From Chitinophaga sp. Ak27 (lineage in GTDB: Bacteria; Bacteroidota; Bacteroidia; Chitinophagales; Chitinophagaceae), in contig NZ_JABAOB010000002.1 in the NCBI RefSeq assembly GCF_012726295.1, positions 1 through 64,000 of the forward strand: a DNA stretch of 64,000 nt, written 5' to 3'. The notes below the pieces were generated by a model. The model saw only the letters and a program-made list of their open reading frames with translations, ran no database searches and was not told the origin of the DNA. This document shows, piece after piece, positions 24,135-34,257 of the stretch. The position numbers and the translations under genes are program-made. Each line of letters opens with the position of its first letter. The first letter of the stretch is position 1.

Positions 24135-24438
24135 ATGGTAGTTTGTCTGCTGATGGGAACGAATATATATAAAATACTCATTAAAACCCTCCATCCCCAG
24201 GGGAGTGAAAAGTACCGGAGAATAAAATCAACCATATCATCTTCTTGGCGAAATATATATAGTGTGTATGCGACACTTATAAATAACAGTAAACCAATTG
24301 GCTGCAATAAACCCCAATAGCCCATGCTGACTGCATTTGCGGGCACACTGGCTCATGGTTTTTATATTCCTGTTGAGTTTGAAATGTAAAACATTTTCAG
24401 CAATTTCGCACCTGAACCAACAGTATCAACCAGGCCGC
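24135..24438. other. Divergent intergenic region before the locus A sigma gene
   Basis: 304 bases with no convincing gene. TTTG at 24378-24381, then 19 bases, then CAATTTCG (24401-24408; 6 of 8 to TAnnTTTG) could be the promoter of the sigma-factor gene, whose start at 24439 is 31 bases further on. Nothing else stands out. Confidence 0.35.
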
Positions 24439-25029
24439 ATGCAGGATGACAAAGATATATGGGATGCTTTTCGATCCGGAGATGAATCCTCCCTGCAAAT
24501 GATCTTTGATAGGTACTATACACCACTATTTAATTATGGACATAAGTTTTCTGCCGATGACCACCTGATAGAAGATGCCTTGCAGGACCTGTTCGTAAAG
24601 CTCTGGAAGAACCGGAAAACGATTAAGGATACCGAATCTGTCAGGAATTATTTATATAAGTCGTTTCGCCGGGTACTATTGCGTATGCTGGAAGTACAGC
24701 AGCGTAAGTACAGTTTTACCGTATTGGACGAATGGCCAGGACCTGGCCAGGAACTGGGATACGACCAAACCCTCATCAGCCGTGAGCGGCTGGAAAGTAT
24801 ACGTGGCAACTTGTTGGCCGCACTGGAAAAAATGACGCCGCGACAAAGGGAAATCATACACCTGCGCTACTATGAAGAAATGGAATACGAAGAAATAGCG
24901 GCACTCATGCAACTATCTGTATCCAGTACTTATAAACTGGTGTATAAAGCCATCGATACCCTCCGGCAATACCTGTCCAAAACTGATCTCCTTATTTTGT
25001 TAGCTGTCACCTCATTAAAAAAAATCTAA
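24439..25029 (+). CDS. ECF RNA polymerase sigma factor, locus A
   Basis: A 196-residue sigma-70 family protein of the ECF class found with FecR and SusCD in Bacteroidota. Region 2 shows FDRYYTPLFNYGHKF, EDALQDLFVKLWKNR and SVRNYLYKSFRRVLLR; region 4 shows MTPRQREIIHLRYYEEMEYE followed by EIAALMQLSVSSTYKLVYKA. The start at 24439 (MQDDKDIWDAF) was chosen over upstream in-frame ATGs because it begins just before region 2. It should direct transcription of the genes at 25155-35400 once released by the FecR protein encoded next, 125 bases downstream. Confidence 0.92.
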   Translation: MQDDKDIWDAFRSGDESSLQMIFDRYYTPLFNYGHKFSADDHLIEDALQDLFVKLWKNRKTIKDTESVRNYLYKSFRRVLLRMLEVQQRKYSFTVLDEWPGPGQELGYDQTLISRERLESIRGNLLAALEKMTPRQREIIHLRYYEEMEYEEIAALMQLSVSSTYKLVYKAIDTLRQYLSKTDLLILLAVTSLKKI

Positions 25030-25154
25030 GACGGCACTATTTATTGACGTGATTGTTAGAAAATATTCATTTTCTGATCGCAAAAATAAATTTATTGATT
25101 TTTTAACCTCGTGAAGGGATAAAATTTCGAAGTGCAGTGTATATATAATCGGCT

Positions 25155-26192
25155 ATGGAACATCAGCACCAGGATTATACGCAGTATACAACGACCACCT
25201 TCTTTAATGATGAACAGTTTATTCATCACATACTCAAGTGGGACGATGCCGCAATCGCTTATTGGGAGCAACTATCCGGGCAATATCCGGATAAGCGGGC
25301 CGCTATGGAAGAAGCCCGCACCTGGATACTGCTCCTGAACAGGCAACCAGCTTATCATCCCGGTACAGACAAATCCCAGCTATGGAAAAAAATTGCCAAC
25401 CACATCGCCGTTGATGAGCACCGGCAACAACATTATTACAAGCCACTAAAACTGGTCGCCAAATGGACAGCCGCTGCTGCAGCCGTGTTGCTGTTCATGA
25501 TAGCCGTCAGGGAAATGGCCACCCATGGGGAAAAGTCTTTCAGTACCACCTTCGGAAAACATGAACAGGTGATATTGCCGGATGAATCGGTAGTAACGTT
25601 AAACGGAAACTCTGCTATTCACTATGCCCGCTCCTGGAAAACAGATAAGCCAAGGGAGATCTGGCTGAATGGAGAAGCTTATTTCGAAGTAAAACACGTG
25701 GCCATTAAAAACCGGCTGCAACAATCCGACTCATTCCAAGTACATGTCAGCGATCTTTCCCTTATGGTACTGGGCACGAAGTTCAACGTCAGGAACCGCC
25801 GCAGCATCACCGAAATATCCCTGCTGGAAGGTAGCCTCCGGATTGAAAAGAACGGTGCCGGCGCATTTGTCAAAATACTCAGGCCCGGAGATGCATTTAT
25901 GTACGACAGCAGCAAACAACTGCTGACAGCCATGGAAAGAAAGGCCCCCGCTAATAAAGCGTGGACCGCCAACGAACTAGACCTGGACGGGTACACGCTC
26001 CAGGAGATACTCGACGTACTGGAAGATAATTATGGGTATCAGATCACTTTAGCAACACCGGCACTCGCGCAAAAACGGCTTACCGGAACAGTGCCTGCCG
26101 CCAATGCCAACGACATCCTTTTTGTTATCAGGAAGGTATTTAATCTTAAAATCAGTCAACAAGCAAATCATTTAACTATCAGCCAAAATTAG
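25155..26192 (+). CDS. FecR-family anti-sigma factor, locus A
   Basis: A 345-residue inner-membrane anti-sigma factor. A cytoplasmic N-terminal part (about 1-90) is followed by a membrane helix (LVAKWTAAAAAVLLFMIAV, about 97-115), the FecR domain (TTFGKHEQVILPDESVVTLN, IWLNGEAYFEVKH) and a C-terminal DUF4974 domain (ELDLDGYTLQEILDVLEDNY, then FNLKISQQANHLTIS). It is expected to bind the sigma factor encoded upstream and the STN domain of the SusC protein whose gene starts four bases after its stop codon. Confidence 0.92.
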   Translation: MEHQHQDYTQYTTTTFFNDEQFIHHILKWDDAAIAYWEQLSGQYPDKRAAMEEARTWILLLNRQPAYHPGTDKSQLWKKIANHIAVDEHRQQHYYKPLKLVAKWTAAAAAVLLFMIAVREMATHGEKSFSTTFGKHEQVILPDESVVTLNGNSAIHYARSWKTDKPREIWLNGEAYFEVKHVAIKNRLQQSDSFQVHVSDLSLMVLGTKFNVRNRRSITEISLLEGSLRIEKNGAGAFVKILRPGDAFMYDSSKQLLTAMERKAPANKAWTANELDLDGYTLQEILDVLEDNYGYQITLATPALAQKRLTGTVPAANANDILFVIRKVFNLKISQQANHLTISQN

Positions 26193-26196
26193 TTGC

Positions 26197-29100
26197 ATGT
26201 ATAAACGAATGTTATTTGTCATGTGTTGCCTCCTCGCAGCACTGCCAGGGAGGCTATTTGCACAACAACCCGTAAAGTTGAAAGCGGCACTGGAAGAAGT
26301 AAAAGCCGTATACGGCACCCGCTTCTCCTATGAAGAGCATCTGCTGGATAATATCTACGTGAGCCTGAAACGCCCGCTCACTAAGAAAGAACCGGTAGAA
26401 GCCCTGCTGAAGGAGCTACTGTACAGCAAAGGATTTATTTTCCTCTATGTACAGGAAAACTATTATACCATCATCAAAGATAACCGGCCGGCAAAAAGCC
26501 CGGATGTGATCCCGGCAGAGTCGTCGACCAATGCCCCGGAACCGGATTATATACAAACCATCACGGGTGTGGTAACAGATAAGAAAGGCCATCCGCTGGT
26601 AGGCGTTACCGTTATCCCGGAAGGATACGCCATCCGGTTTGGTTCCCTTACCAGCAGCGATGGCAGGTATACGCTTCGCCTGAAGGAAAAGACCAATGCC
26701 CTCGTCTTCACTTTCGTAGGCATGGCGCCCCTGAAAGTAGAGGTGGGAGATAAAGTGGTGATCAACGCACAAATGGAAGAAGATATTCATCAACTCCAGG
26801 AAGTGAGCGTCGTCTCCAACGGCTATCAAACCCTCCCCAAAGAAAGAGCCACCGGCGCTTTTGAACAAATTACCAGCAAGCAGATCAAAACAGTACCAGC
26901 CGTGAACTTAATGGAGCGACTGGAAGGCGTAGCACCAGGTGTACGTTTCGACGTAAGAAATAATAAGATCAGTATACGGGGTTCCAATACCCTGGGCGCC
27001 GGCGACGGCTCCACGCCATTGATTGTTATAGACGGATTTCCCGCAGTAGACCAGGACCTGACCAGGGTCGGTAATGGCCTTGCCAGCGGCGGATCTGTTT
27101 TAAGTCGCTATAACCCCGAAGACATTGAATCAATTTCCATCCTGAAAGATGCCGCCGCCACCTCCATCTGGGGCGCTAAAGCGGCCGCCGGGGTGATTGT
27201 GATCACTACCAAAAAAGGAAGAAAGAATTCCTCCCAGGTCAACTTCGGTACCAACCTTAGTATTTCCAACCCCGCCAACATGAAGAATCTCAATCGCATG
27301 AACACAGCGGAATACATTGACCTGGAAAAAGAAATGAAAGGCCTGGGATTCTTTTCCGACCCCGCCATATGGGATAATAGCTGGATGACCTTCAACCAAA
27401 ATAAGCCCGTAAGCGAAGCCCTGGAATGGATGTTTAAAGCGGACCGTGGTACTGCCACCGCTACCCAGCGCGACTCCGCCCTGTCGGCCCTCAGCAAAAT
27501 AGACAACCGTGGGCAGATCCGCGACCTGCTGATGCAACGCGCCGTTTCCCAGCAATACAACCTCTCTTTTTCCGGTGGCGGCCAGCATAGCACTTACTAT
27601 GTGTCTACCAACTACACCAAGGATGTACCGGTTTTTAAAAACAACAAAAGCGAGGGGTATTTTATCAACGCCAACCTGAGCAACGAATTGTTCAACAACC
27701 GGGTAACCATCAACACCGGCCTCAATTATAACTATACTACCAGCATCTCCAATACCGCCGCGCTGAATGCCATTGGCAACGGGCGGCTGGGCCTACGTCC
27801 GTATGAATTATTGCAGGATGCTTCCGGTCAGCCCATTGCCCGCTCTATCGATTTCCGCGATGAAGTAGCGGCCGACTTCCTCAGTAAAGGCTATCTTCCC
27901 TGGACCTATAGCCCGCTGCAGGAGCTGAACTACAGCAACTATGCCTATAAAGAGAATCGCTATCGTTTCACCACCGATATCAGTACAAAAATTACCGATT
28001 GGGTAAATGTAAGCGTGGCAGGTACCCTGCAACGCAACCTCACGGAAAATACCATGCTCGATGAACTGAATAGTTATAATACCCGGGTATTGGTAAATAC
28101 AGGAACCACGGTGGGCGCAAATGGCCGCCTGGTATATGGTGTGCCCTTCGGCGGCAAAATGATCAATACCACCGGCAACACCTTTAACTATGGTTTACGT
28201 GGACAAGTAAACGTGAATAAATCGTGGGGAGATAAATTTGCGCTCAACGCCCTGGCAGGAACAGAAATCCGGGAGGACCAAAGCACCGGTTACCAGCAAA
28301 CCCGTTACGGGTTTGATAACGATACCTACTCTTCTGCTTCCTGGGATCCAAGTGTATATTATAAAACCGTGATGGGATGGAGCACGCAACTGGGCTTTTC
28401 TGATGGATCGGTCAAACGGTCTATCAACCGTTTCCTTTCTTACTATGGCAATGGCGCCTTGTCGATCATGAATAACAAATACATCGTATCAGGAAGTGTG
28501 CGCTTTGACGATTTTACCCTGGCAGGCGCTTCCCGCAGCCAACGCGCCAAACCCTTGTGGAGCGCTGGTGTGAAGTGGGATGTTACATCGGAAGATTTTA
28601 TGAAGTCGATGGCCTGGCTTAATAAATTAAACCTGCGCCTCACTTACGGTACCGGCGGCGCCGTGCCTATGAGCGCCAGCAATGCCGCTTTGCTGGATCT
28701 GAAAGGATTGGATCCCGTTACCCGGGAACCCTATGGTAATGTATTATCGCCTGCCAATAACCAGATCAGCTGGGAGCTGACCAAAACCTGGAACCTGGGC
28801 GTAGATGTGGATGTTTTCAACAACCGCCTGCATATCAGCGCCGACGCTTACCGGAAAAGAACTACCGATATCTTATGGAACTTCCCGGTGAACAGTACTT
28901 ACGGCTGGACATCCCTGTATTACAATGCCGCCAGCATGAACGGGCACGGATATGACCTGGGTATCCGGGGAGATATCATCCGCGGCCGTCAATTTGGATG
29001 GAGTTCCGCTTTCAATTTTGCCTATAATACCAACGAAGTAACCGACGCCCGCTTTACCCGCCCTACCAGCAGCATGGCAGTAGCCAGCAGCACCCCTATT

Positions 29101-29769
29101 GAAGGAATGCCCAAAGATTATATGTATGCTTATCGCTGGGCAGGACTGGATAATAAAGGGCGTTCACAGGTATATACCAAAGATGGTAAAATCGTTAATG
29201 CAGATATGGGTAATAACCAGCTCACCGCGGATGACCTGGTGTATATGGGACGTACCACTCCGCCATTCTTTGGAGGTTTCTTCAACGATTTCAGTTACAA
29301 ATCCTTTACGCTGGGGGTACGCATCACCTATGAAATGGGACATGTGTTTCGTCGCCTGTCGATAGAAAACTATCCCGATTACGCCACTAACAACTACTAT
29401 GGGCTGATTGGCACCCAACGTGACCTGGCGCTTCGCTGGCGCAAACCCGGCGATGAGCAGTTTACCAATGTGCCAGGGCTGACCAACGTAAATTTCAACA
29501 GCAGCAACCGGTACAAGATGTCGGATCTCCTGGTGGAAAGTGCCAGCCATATCCGGCTGCAACAAATTTCCCTGGGATACCAGGTGCCGGCTAAAGCCTT
29601 GTCGCATATGATGATAAAATCAGTGGGCATGAGCCTCGCCGTGAGGAACCTGGGACTCATCTGGAAGCAGAATAAAGCAGGCATAGATCCGCAGTACGCC
29701 ATGAGCACCAACTACACTAACCTGCCGCCTGCTCCCAGTTATTTCATGAGCCTGAACGCTTCTTTCTAA
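26197..29769 (+). CDS. SusC/RagA-type TonB-dependent transporter with STN domain, locus A
   Basis: A 1190-residue outer-membrane transporter. After the signal peptide come an STN (secretin/TonB N-terminal) domain (about 28-100: VKLKAALEEVKAVYG), a carboxypeptidase-regulatory-like domain (about 120-205: ITGVVTDKKGHPLVGVTV), the plug (KERATGAFEQITSKQIKT, NKISIRGSNTLGAGDG, PLIVIDGFP, ESISILKDAAATSIWGAKAA) and the 22-strand barrel to the C-terminal Phe of SYFMSLNASF. The STN domain is the part that signals to FecR. It should work with the SusD-like lipoprotein encoded next to import a bulky substrate in a TonB-dependent way. Confidence 0.95.
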   Translation: MYKRMLFVMCCLLAALPGRLFAQQPVKLKAALEEVKAVYGTRFSYEEHLLDNIYVSLKRPLTKKEPVEALLKELLYSKGFIFLYVQENYYTIIKDNRPAKSPDVIPAESSTNAPEPDYIQTITGVVTDKKGHPLVGVTVIPEGYAIRFGSLTSSDGRYTLRLKEKTNALVFTFVGMAPLKVEVGDKVVINAQMEEDIHQLQEVSVVSNGYQTLPKERATGAFEQITSKQIKTVPAVNLMERLEGVAPGVRFDVRNNKISIRGSNTLGAGDGSTPLIVIDGFPAVDQDLTRVGNGLASGGSVLSRYNPEDIESISILKDAAATSIWGAKAAAGVIVITTKKGRKNSSQVNFGTNLSISNPANMKNLNRMNTAEYIDLEKEMKGLGFFSDPAIWDNSWMTFNQNKPVSEALEWMFKADRGTATATQRDSALSALSKIDNRGQIRDLLMQRAVSQQYNLSFSGGGQHSTYYVSTNYTKDVPVFKNNKSEGYFINANLSNELFNNRVTINTGLNYNYTTSISNTAALNAIGNGRLGLRPYELLQDASGQPIARSIDFRDEVAADFLSKGYLPWTYSPLQELNYSNYAYKENRYRFTTDISTKITDWVNVSVAGTLQRNLTENTMLDELNSYNTRVLVNTGTTVGANGRLVYGVPFGGKMINTTGNTFNYGLRGQVNVNKSWGDKFALNALAGTEIREDQSTGYQQTRYGFDNDTYSSASWDPSVYYKTVMGWSTQLGFSDGSVKRSINRFLSYYGNGALSIMNNKYIVSGSVRFDDFTLAGASRSQRAKPLWSAGVKWDVTSEDFMKSMAWLNKLNLRLTYGTGGAVPMSASNAALLDLKGLDPVTREPYGNVLSPANNQISWELTKTWNLGVDVDVFNNRLHISADAYRKRTTDILWNFPVNSTYGWTSLYYNAASMNGHGYDLGIRGDIIRGRQFGWSSAFNFAYNTNEVTDARFTRPTSSMAVASSTPIEGMPKDYMYAYRWAGLDNKGRSQVYTKDGKIVNADMGNNQLTADDLVYMGRTTPPFFGGFFNDFSYKSFTLGVRITYEMGHVFRRLSIENYPDYATNNYYGLIGTQRDLALRWRKPGDEQFTNVPGLTNVNFNSSNRYKMSDLLVESASHIRLQQISLGYQVPAKALSHMMIKSVGMSLAVRNLGLIWKQNKAGIDPQYAMSTNYTNLPPAPSYFMSLNASF

Positions 29770-29779
29770 CACCGGAAAA

Positions 29780-31156
29780 ATGATTAACATGACAATGAAA
29801 CGTATTTGTATCGCGCTGATGGCATTGACCATGGGAACTGCTTCCTGCCGTAAGTTTGTGGAAGTGGAGCAACCCAATCAGCGCCAGTTTAAATATACCG
29901 CCGATTATCAACGCCTGCTCAACAATGTAAGCCTGTTCGAAATTTCCGCCAGTCTTCCTATGCTGTCCTGCGATGACATCAACCTGGGATCCAATACCAA
30001 CCTGGAATCCCTGCTCAATAGAGGCGCCGATAATATTTATACCTGGGCTGCCGACTACTATACCTCCGATCAGAGCGATGCCGGATGGGACCAGCTGTAT
30101 AACCAGATTTATGTGTGTAACCAGATCACGGCCAACGTGATGGAAAGTACAGAAGGTACTACGGAACAAAAACAACGCATCTATGCAGAGGCGCAAGCCC
30201 AACGCGCCTCCGCTTATCTCACGCTGGTAAACCTGTACGCACGGGTGTACAATACAGCCAATGCCACCACCGATCCCGGTCTGCCTTTATTGCTGAAGCC
30301 CGACCTGCTGGTGCCGCTCAACAGGGCTTCTGTAAAACAGGTGTATGACCAGGTGATACTCGATTTGAACCAGGCATTACCACTTTTGCCCGACAATCCC
30401 TCCAACAGGCTGCATCCGGGCAAAGCGGCTGGCTATGCACTGCTGGCAAGAACCTACCTGTATATGCAGCAATACAGCGAAGCAGCTGACTATGCTGCCA
30501 AGTCACTGGCCGCATACAATACGCTCCTGGATCTGAATGATTATGCCGATGGAGCCAAAGCGTATCCCCGCCGTCTCGACAACCCCGAAGTACTGATGTC
30601 CAAAGCTGCTTCCAAACCCGGTTATATCGACTTACCGCTGAGCGCTGTGCTGGTGAATAAGTTTGCGCCGGAAGACCTGCGTTACCAGCTGTTTACCCGC
30701 GGTGGAAATACTTTCCAGCCATCGTTTACCGGCAGGGGCTCGTACCGCGACCGCCTTTTCATGGGCGATAATGTGACCACAGGCGTGTCGGTGCCGGAGA
30801 TGATGCTCACACAGGCCGAAGGACTGGCAAGGGCCGGTAAAACAGATGAAGCCCTGGCATTGGTCAATAAGCTGCGGCAAAAGCGTTTCCGTCCGGCGCA
30901 ATATACAGCCCTCACCGCCGCTACCAGCGATGCCGCACTGCGTATAGTCATCGACGAAAGACGCCGGGAATTGTTTGGCACCGGGCTGCGCTGGTTCGAT
31001 CAACGCAGGCTGAGCGTGGAGCCTGCGCTGGCAGAAACCGTAACCCGTGTATTCAAGGGCAATACCTATACCCTGGTGCCGGGCGACCGCTATGTATATC
31101 CCATTCCGCCTAAGAATATTGAATTGAACCCAGAGATTATCCAGAACCAACGATAA
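29780..31156 (+). CDS. SusD/RagB-family lipoprotein, locus A
   Basis: A 458-residue surface lipoprotein that would cap the SusC barrel and bind the substrate. The signal peptide ends in a lipobox before Cys (ALTMGTASCRKF). The N-terminal DYQRLLNN, AQRASAYLTLVNLYA, the middle ARTYLYMQQYSEAADYAAKS (TPR-like) and the C-terminal VIDERRRELFGTGLRWFDQR with YPIPPKNIELNP are standard SusD marks. It starts 10 bases after the SusC stop and is followed two bases later by a TlpA gene, so the unit is one operon. Confidence 0.94.
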   Translation: MINMTMKRICIALMALTMGTASCRKFVEVEQPNQRQFKYTADYQRLLNNVSLFEISASLPMLSCDDINLGSNTNLESLLNRGADNIYTWAADYYTSDQSDAGWDQLYNQIYVCNQITANVMESTEGTTEQKQRIYAEAQAQRASAYLTLVNLYARVYNTANATTDPGLPLLLKPDLLVPLNRASVKQVYDQVILDLNQALPLLPDNPSNRLHPGKAAGYALLARTYLYMQQYSEAADYAAKSLAAYNTLLDLNDYADGAKAYPRRLDNPEVLMSKAASKPGYIDLPLSAVLVNKFAPEDLRYQLFTRGGNTFQPSFTGRGSYRDRLFMGDNVTTGVSVPEMMLTQAEGLARAGKTDEALALVNKLRQKRFRPAQYTALTAATSDAALRIVIDERRRELFGTGLRWFDQRRLSVEPALAETVTRVFKGNTYTLVPGDRYVYPIPPKNIELNPEIIQNQR

Positions 31157-31158
31157 AA

Positions 31159-32631
31159 ATGATGAAAAGAAAAATAAGTTTATTCGCAGGCTGCCTGCTA
31201 TTGGGAATTACTACCGTATTTGCCCAAAAGTACGAGCCCTACAGGAATGCCGACCCAAAAGAGCTGGTGAAAAGAAAAGACCTGACAGAGCAGCAGTTGG
31301 GAGACATCCAACGGTATTACCAGTTTCAACTGAAAGATACTGCCCGTGGCGCTGAATTGCTCCGGTTGCTGATCAATAACTATCCAAAGGGCGCTTCGGC
31401 CCGGTTAGCCACTTTTCACAAAGTGTCGGCTGCCAAAACCCTGGCCGATATGACAGTGGCTTCCGAAAAGTTCCTCGAAGCATTTCCCTATGCCGACTGG
31501 AAAGCGCATCCTACTAATCAGGAATTTATTTATTACACCATTCACCGTCAATTGGGCACGGCGTATATGGACAACCGGCAGTTTGATAAGCTGGTAACCT
31601 TTTGTTCGCCGCTCAATTTCAAAACGGAAAATGAAATATACCGGTGGAATATTATGCGGGCGTATGTGTTCAAAACAGTAGGCCGCGATACCCTTACCAG
31701 GATATCAACAGCGTTGGTGAATGAGCTGATAAAAAAAGTGAATGACCACTCTTATGAAGAAGCAGGCGTATTCAATGCCGAAAAGGCGGCCGCCAATGCC
31801 AGCGAACAACTGGATAATGAACTGGAAACGCATATCTCGTTATTGTACGACGGGAAACAATATGCTGCGGCAAAAGAATATTTCAAATACCTGTCTCCCA
31901 AAGGCGCCTATGGAAAAGCAGACCTGAATAACAAACACCTGGATATCCTGCAGCAAACAGGCGACCTGCAAGTCATACTGCCATTCCTGGAAAATTGCGT
32001 GAAAGCCAATGCTATGACGGCCAACATGTTTGAAACACTGAAAAGCTTATACACCGCAAAAGATAAAACGCCCGGCGCCTATGATAAATACCTGGCTTCG
32101 CTGAAATCGGGAGAAGAACAGGATGAGCTAAAAGCAGCTGTAAGAGCGGGCCTGACAAACCAGGAGTATATTCCTTTTGCATTGGAAGATGCCGATGGTA
32201 ACATGGTACGGTCCAGCGACTGGAACGATAAAATTGTAGTGCTCGACTTCTGGGCTACCTGGTGTAAGCCTTGTATTGCGGCTTTTCCCGGTATGCAGAT
32301 GCTGGTAGATAAATATGCCAACGATCCACAGGTAGCCGTGTACATGGTAGGTACTATGCAAAATGGCAACTATAAAGAGAAATCGGTAGGTTATGTAAAG
32401 CAGGAAGGGTTCCGCTTTTACCTGCTGCACGATGCGGTCGATAAAAAAACAGGGGAACAGGACCAGGTATTTAAATCATTTGTGCCTTACTTCCATTCAT
32501 CTGCCATTCCCCGGAAGGTGATCCTCAAAGATGGCGTGATGCGCTATACCGCGGAAGGATATCCTGGTAGCCCCAGTAAGCTGGTAGATGAACTGAGTTA
32601 TGCCATTGAACTTTTAAAAGCTGAAAAATGA
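31159..32631 (+). CDS. TlpA-like thioredoxin-fold protein, locus A
   Basis: A 490-residue exported protein: signal peptide (MMKRKISLFAGCLLLGITTVFAQ split at Ala-Gln), a long helical N-terminal region (about 30-335) that resembles TPR-type repeats, then a TlpA/AhpC-like thioredoxin domain (about 335-490) with the redox pair Cys369-x-x-Cys372 in WATWCKPCIAAFPG and the cis-Pro region SAIPRKVILKDG. It probably reduces disulfides in the periplasm. It sits two bases after susD and overlaps the S41 protease start by four bases. Confidence 0.88.
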   Translation: MMKRKISLFAGCLLLGITTVFAQKYEPYRNADPKELVKRKDLTEQQLGDIQRYYQFQLKDTARGAELLRLLINNYPKGASARLATFHKVSAAKTLADMTVASEKFLEAFPYADWKAHPTNQEFIYYTIHRQLGTAYMDNRQFDKLVTFCSPLNFKTENEIYRWNIMRAYVFKTVGRDTLTRISTALVNELIKKVNDHSYEEAGVFNAEKAAANASEQLDNELETHISLLYDGKQYAAAKEYFKYLSPKGAYGKADLNNKHLDILQQTGDLQVILPFLENCVKANAMTANMFETLKSLYTAKDKTPGAYDKYLASLKSGEEQDELKAAVRAGLTNQEYIPFALEDADGNMVRSSDWNDKIVVLDFWATWCKPCIAAFPGMQMLVDKYANDPQVAVYMVGTMQNGNYKEKSVGYVKQEGFRFYLLHDAVDKKTGEQDQVFKSFVPYFHSSAIPRKVILKDGVMRYTAEGYPGSPSKLVDELSYAIELLKAEK

Positions 32632-34232
32632 TGTTGCTGAAAAAATATGTGCTTGTAACACTGGGCCTGGCAGGACTTTCCTTGTCTCTCCAGGCACAGG
32701 TAAATCCAAAGGAGAAGCTCTGGCAAACGCTGAAAGCGATCCAGGGGAACTATGTGGACTCGTTGACCGATGAAACGCTGGTCAATGCAGCTATTGCCGG
32801 TATGATGGGTGAACTGGACCCGCATTCCCGCTATTTTTCCAGCGAAGAAGCGGCCCAGATGCAGGAAGCGATGAAAGGCAATTTTGCCGGCATCGGTATC
32901 CAGTTTATGATGCAGCACGATAGCCTGTATGTAACCCAGGTCGTGAGCGGCGGTCCGGCGGAGAAAGCTGGTTTGCAGGCAGGCGACCGGATCACAGCGA
33001 TTGACAAAGCCGCGGTAACCGGCGCCACCAACTTCGCCATCATGAAAAAGATCCGTGGCGAAAAAGGAACGCCGGTAGCCCTGGAAATACTGCGTAAATC
33101 CAACGGAGATAAGTTTACCGCGGAAATCGTCAGGGATATCGTGGCGGACAGGTCGGTAAAATCGGCCTATATGGTCAATGACAAAGTAGGGTATATTTCG
33201 TTGCGCATCTTTAGTGAAACTACCCGCAATGAAATAGATAAAGCGCTTATGCAACTGAAATCGCAGGGGATGAAAAGCCTGATCCTGGATTTGCAGGGAA
33301 ATGGGGGAGGCCTGGTACAAGCGGCTATAGGTGTGGCGGATGAATTTTTGCCGAAAGATAAACTGGTATTCTACAGTGTGGGGAAAGATAAAGGGAAGGA
33401 CTATTACTACACCGGCGGCTTCGGCAATTTCATGGAAGGTAACCTGGTGGTACTGATCGACCAATATACCGCCTCCGCCAGCGAAATTCTCACCGGCGCC
33501 TTGCAGGACTGGGACCGCGCGGTAATCGTAGGTAGAAGGAGTTTTGGTAAAGGATTGATGCAGCACCCCGTGCCAGTGTTTGATGGTTCTGTACTGGAGC
33601 TCACCGGCGCCCGTTATTATACGCCGTCTGGCAGGTCTATTCAAAAACCTTATCATGGCAACCACTATACCGATAACGTACAAACGCGTTTGGCCAGCGG
33701 GGAGTTAATGCATGCCAGCGTCGTTCATTTCCCCGACTCCCTGAAATATACTACGCTGACGAATAAACGTACTGTATTCGGTGGCGGAGGGATTATGCCG
33801 GATAAATTTATTCCCATTGATACGGTGGAATACAATGGCTGGCTGCAGGAGGTATCAGATCATAACCTCGCTGGTAAAATAACCTTCGACTACCTCGATA
33901 GTAACCGTGCTGCGTTGTTATCCAGCTACCACGATTTTAAAACATTCAATCAACAGTATACCGTCCCCGACTACCTGGTACAACAGGTAGTGGGCGCCGC
34001 AGAAAAAGCGGGGCTACAACTGCAGCCGGGTTCAAAGAACCGGATCATCAGTTTATTGTCGCTCGAATTAAAAGGACAGCTGGCCAGCCAGCTCTTTGCA
34101 GGAAACGATTATTACCTGCAGGTATTGAATACCGACAATGCCAGCTTCCAGGAAGCCCTGCAGTTATTACAACAGCCCGAACGCTACGCACAGGAGCTGA
34201 ATCCGGCGCCGGCAAAAAAAGGAAAGAAATAG
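32628..34232 (+). CDS. S41-family C-terminal processing peptidase, locus A
   Basis: A 534-residue exported serine protease of the CtpA/Tsp (S41) family. Signal peptide, then VDSLTDETLVNAAIAGMMGE (family N-terminal helix), the PDZ domain (about 80-165: VVSGGPAEKAGLQAGDRITA), and the protease core VGYISLRIFSETTRNEID ... SLILDLQGNGGGLVQAA. The catalytic Ser-Lys dyad is Ser283 (in TASASEI) and Lys308 (in SFGKGLMQ), 25 residues apart as in E. coli Tsp. The C-terminal third is a family extension. Its ATG overlaps the TlpA stop, meaning tight co-translation. In this locus it could cut the imported peptide or its binding partner. Confidence 0.93.
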   Translation: MMLLKKYVLVTLGLAGLSLSLQAQVNPKEKLWQTLKAIQGNYVDSLTDETLVNAAIAGMMGELDPHSRYFSSEEAAQMQEAMKGNFAGIGIQFMMQHDSLYVTQVVSGGPAEKAGLQAGDRITAIDKAAVTGATNFAIMKKIRGEKGTPVALEILRKSNGDKFTAEIVRDIVADRSVKSAYMVNDKVGYISLRIFSETTRNEIDKALMQLKSQGMKSLILDLQGNGGGLVQAAIGVADEFLPKDKLVFYSVGKDKGKDYYYTGGFGNFMEGNLVVLIDQYTASASEILTGALQDWDRAVIVGRRSFGKGLMQHPVPVFDGSVLELTGARYYTPSGRSIQKPYHGNHYTDNVQTRLASGELMHASVVHFPDSLKYTTLTNKRTVFGGGGIMPDKFIPIDTVEYNGWLQEVSDHNLAGKITFDYLDSNRAALLSSYHDFKTFNQQYTVPDYLVQQVVGAAEKAGLQLQPGSKNRIISLLSLELKGQLASQLFAGNDYYLQVLNTDNASFQEALQLLQQPERYAQELNPAPAKKGKK

Positions 34233-34257
34233 TATTGACCCGCAAAAAAGACAAACC

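Noticed and set aside
32598-33683. 361-codon open frame on the minus strand across the S41 protease gene
   Set aside because: It mirrors the codon structure of the protease, which has clear catalytic motifs and tight operon spacing; the antisense product has no recognisable fold.
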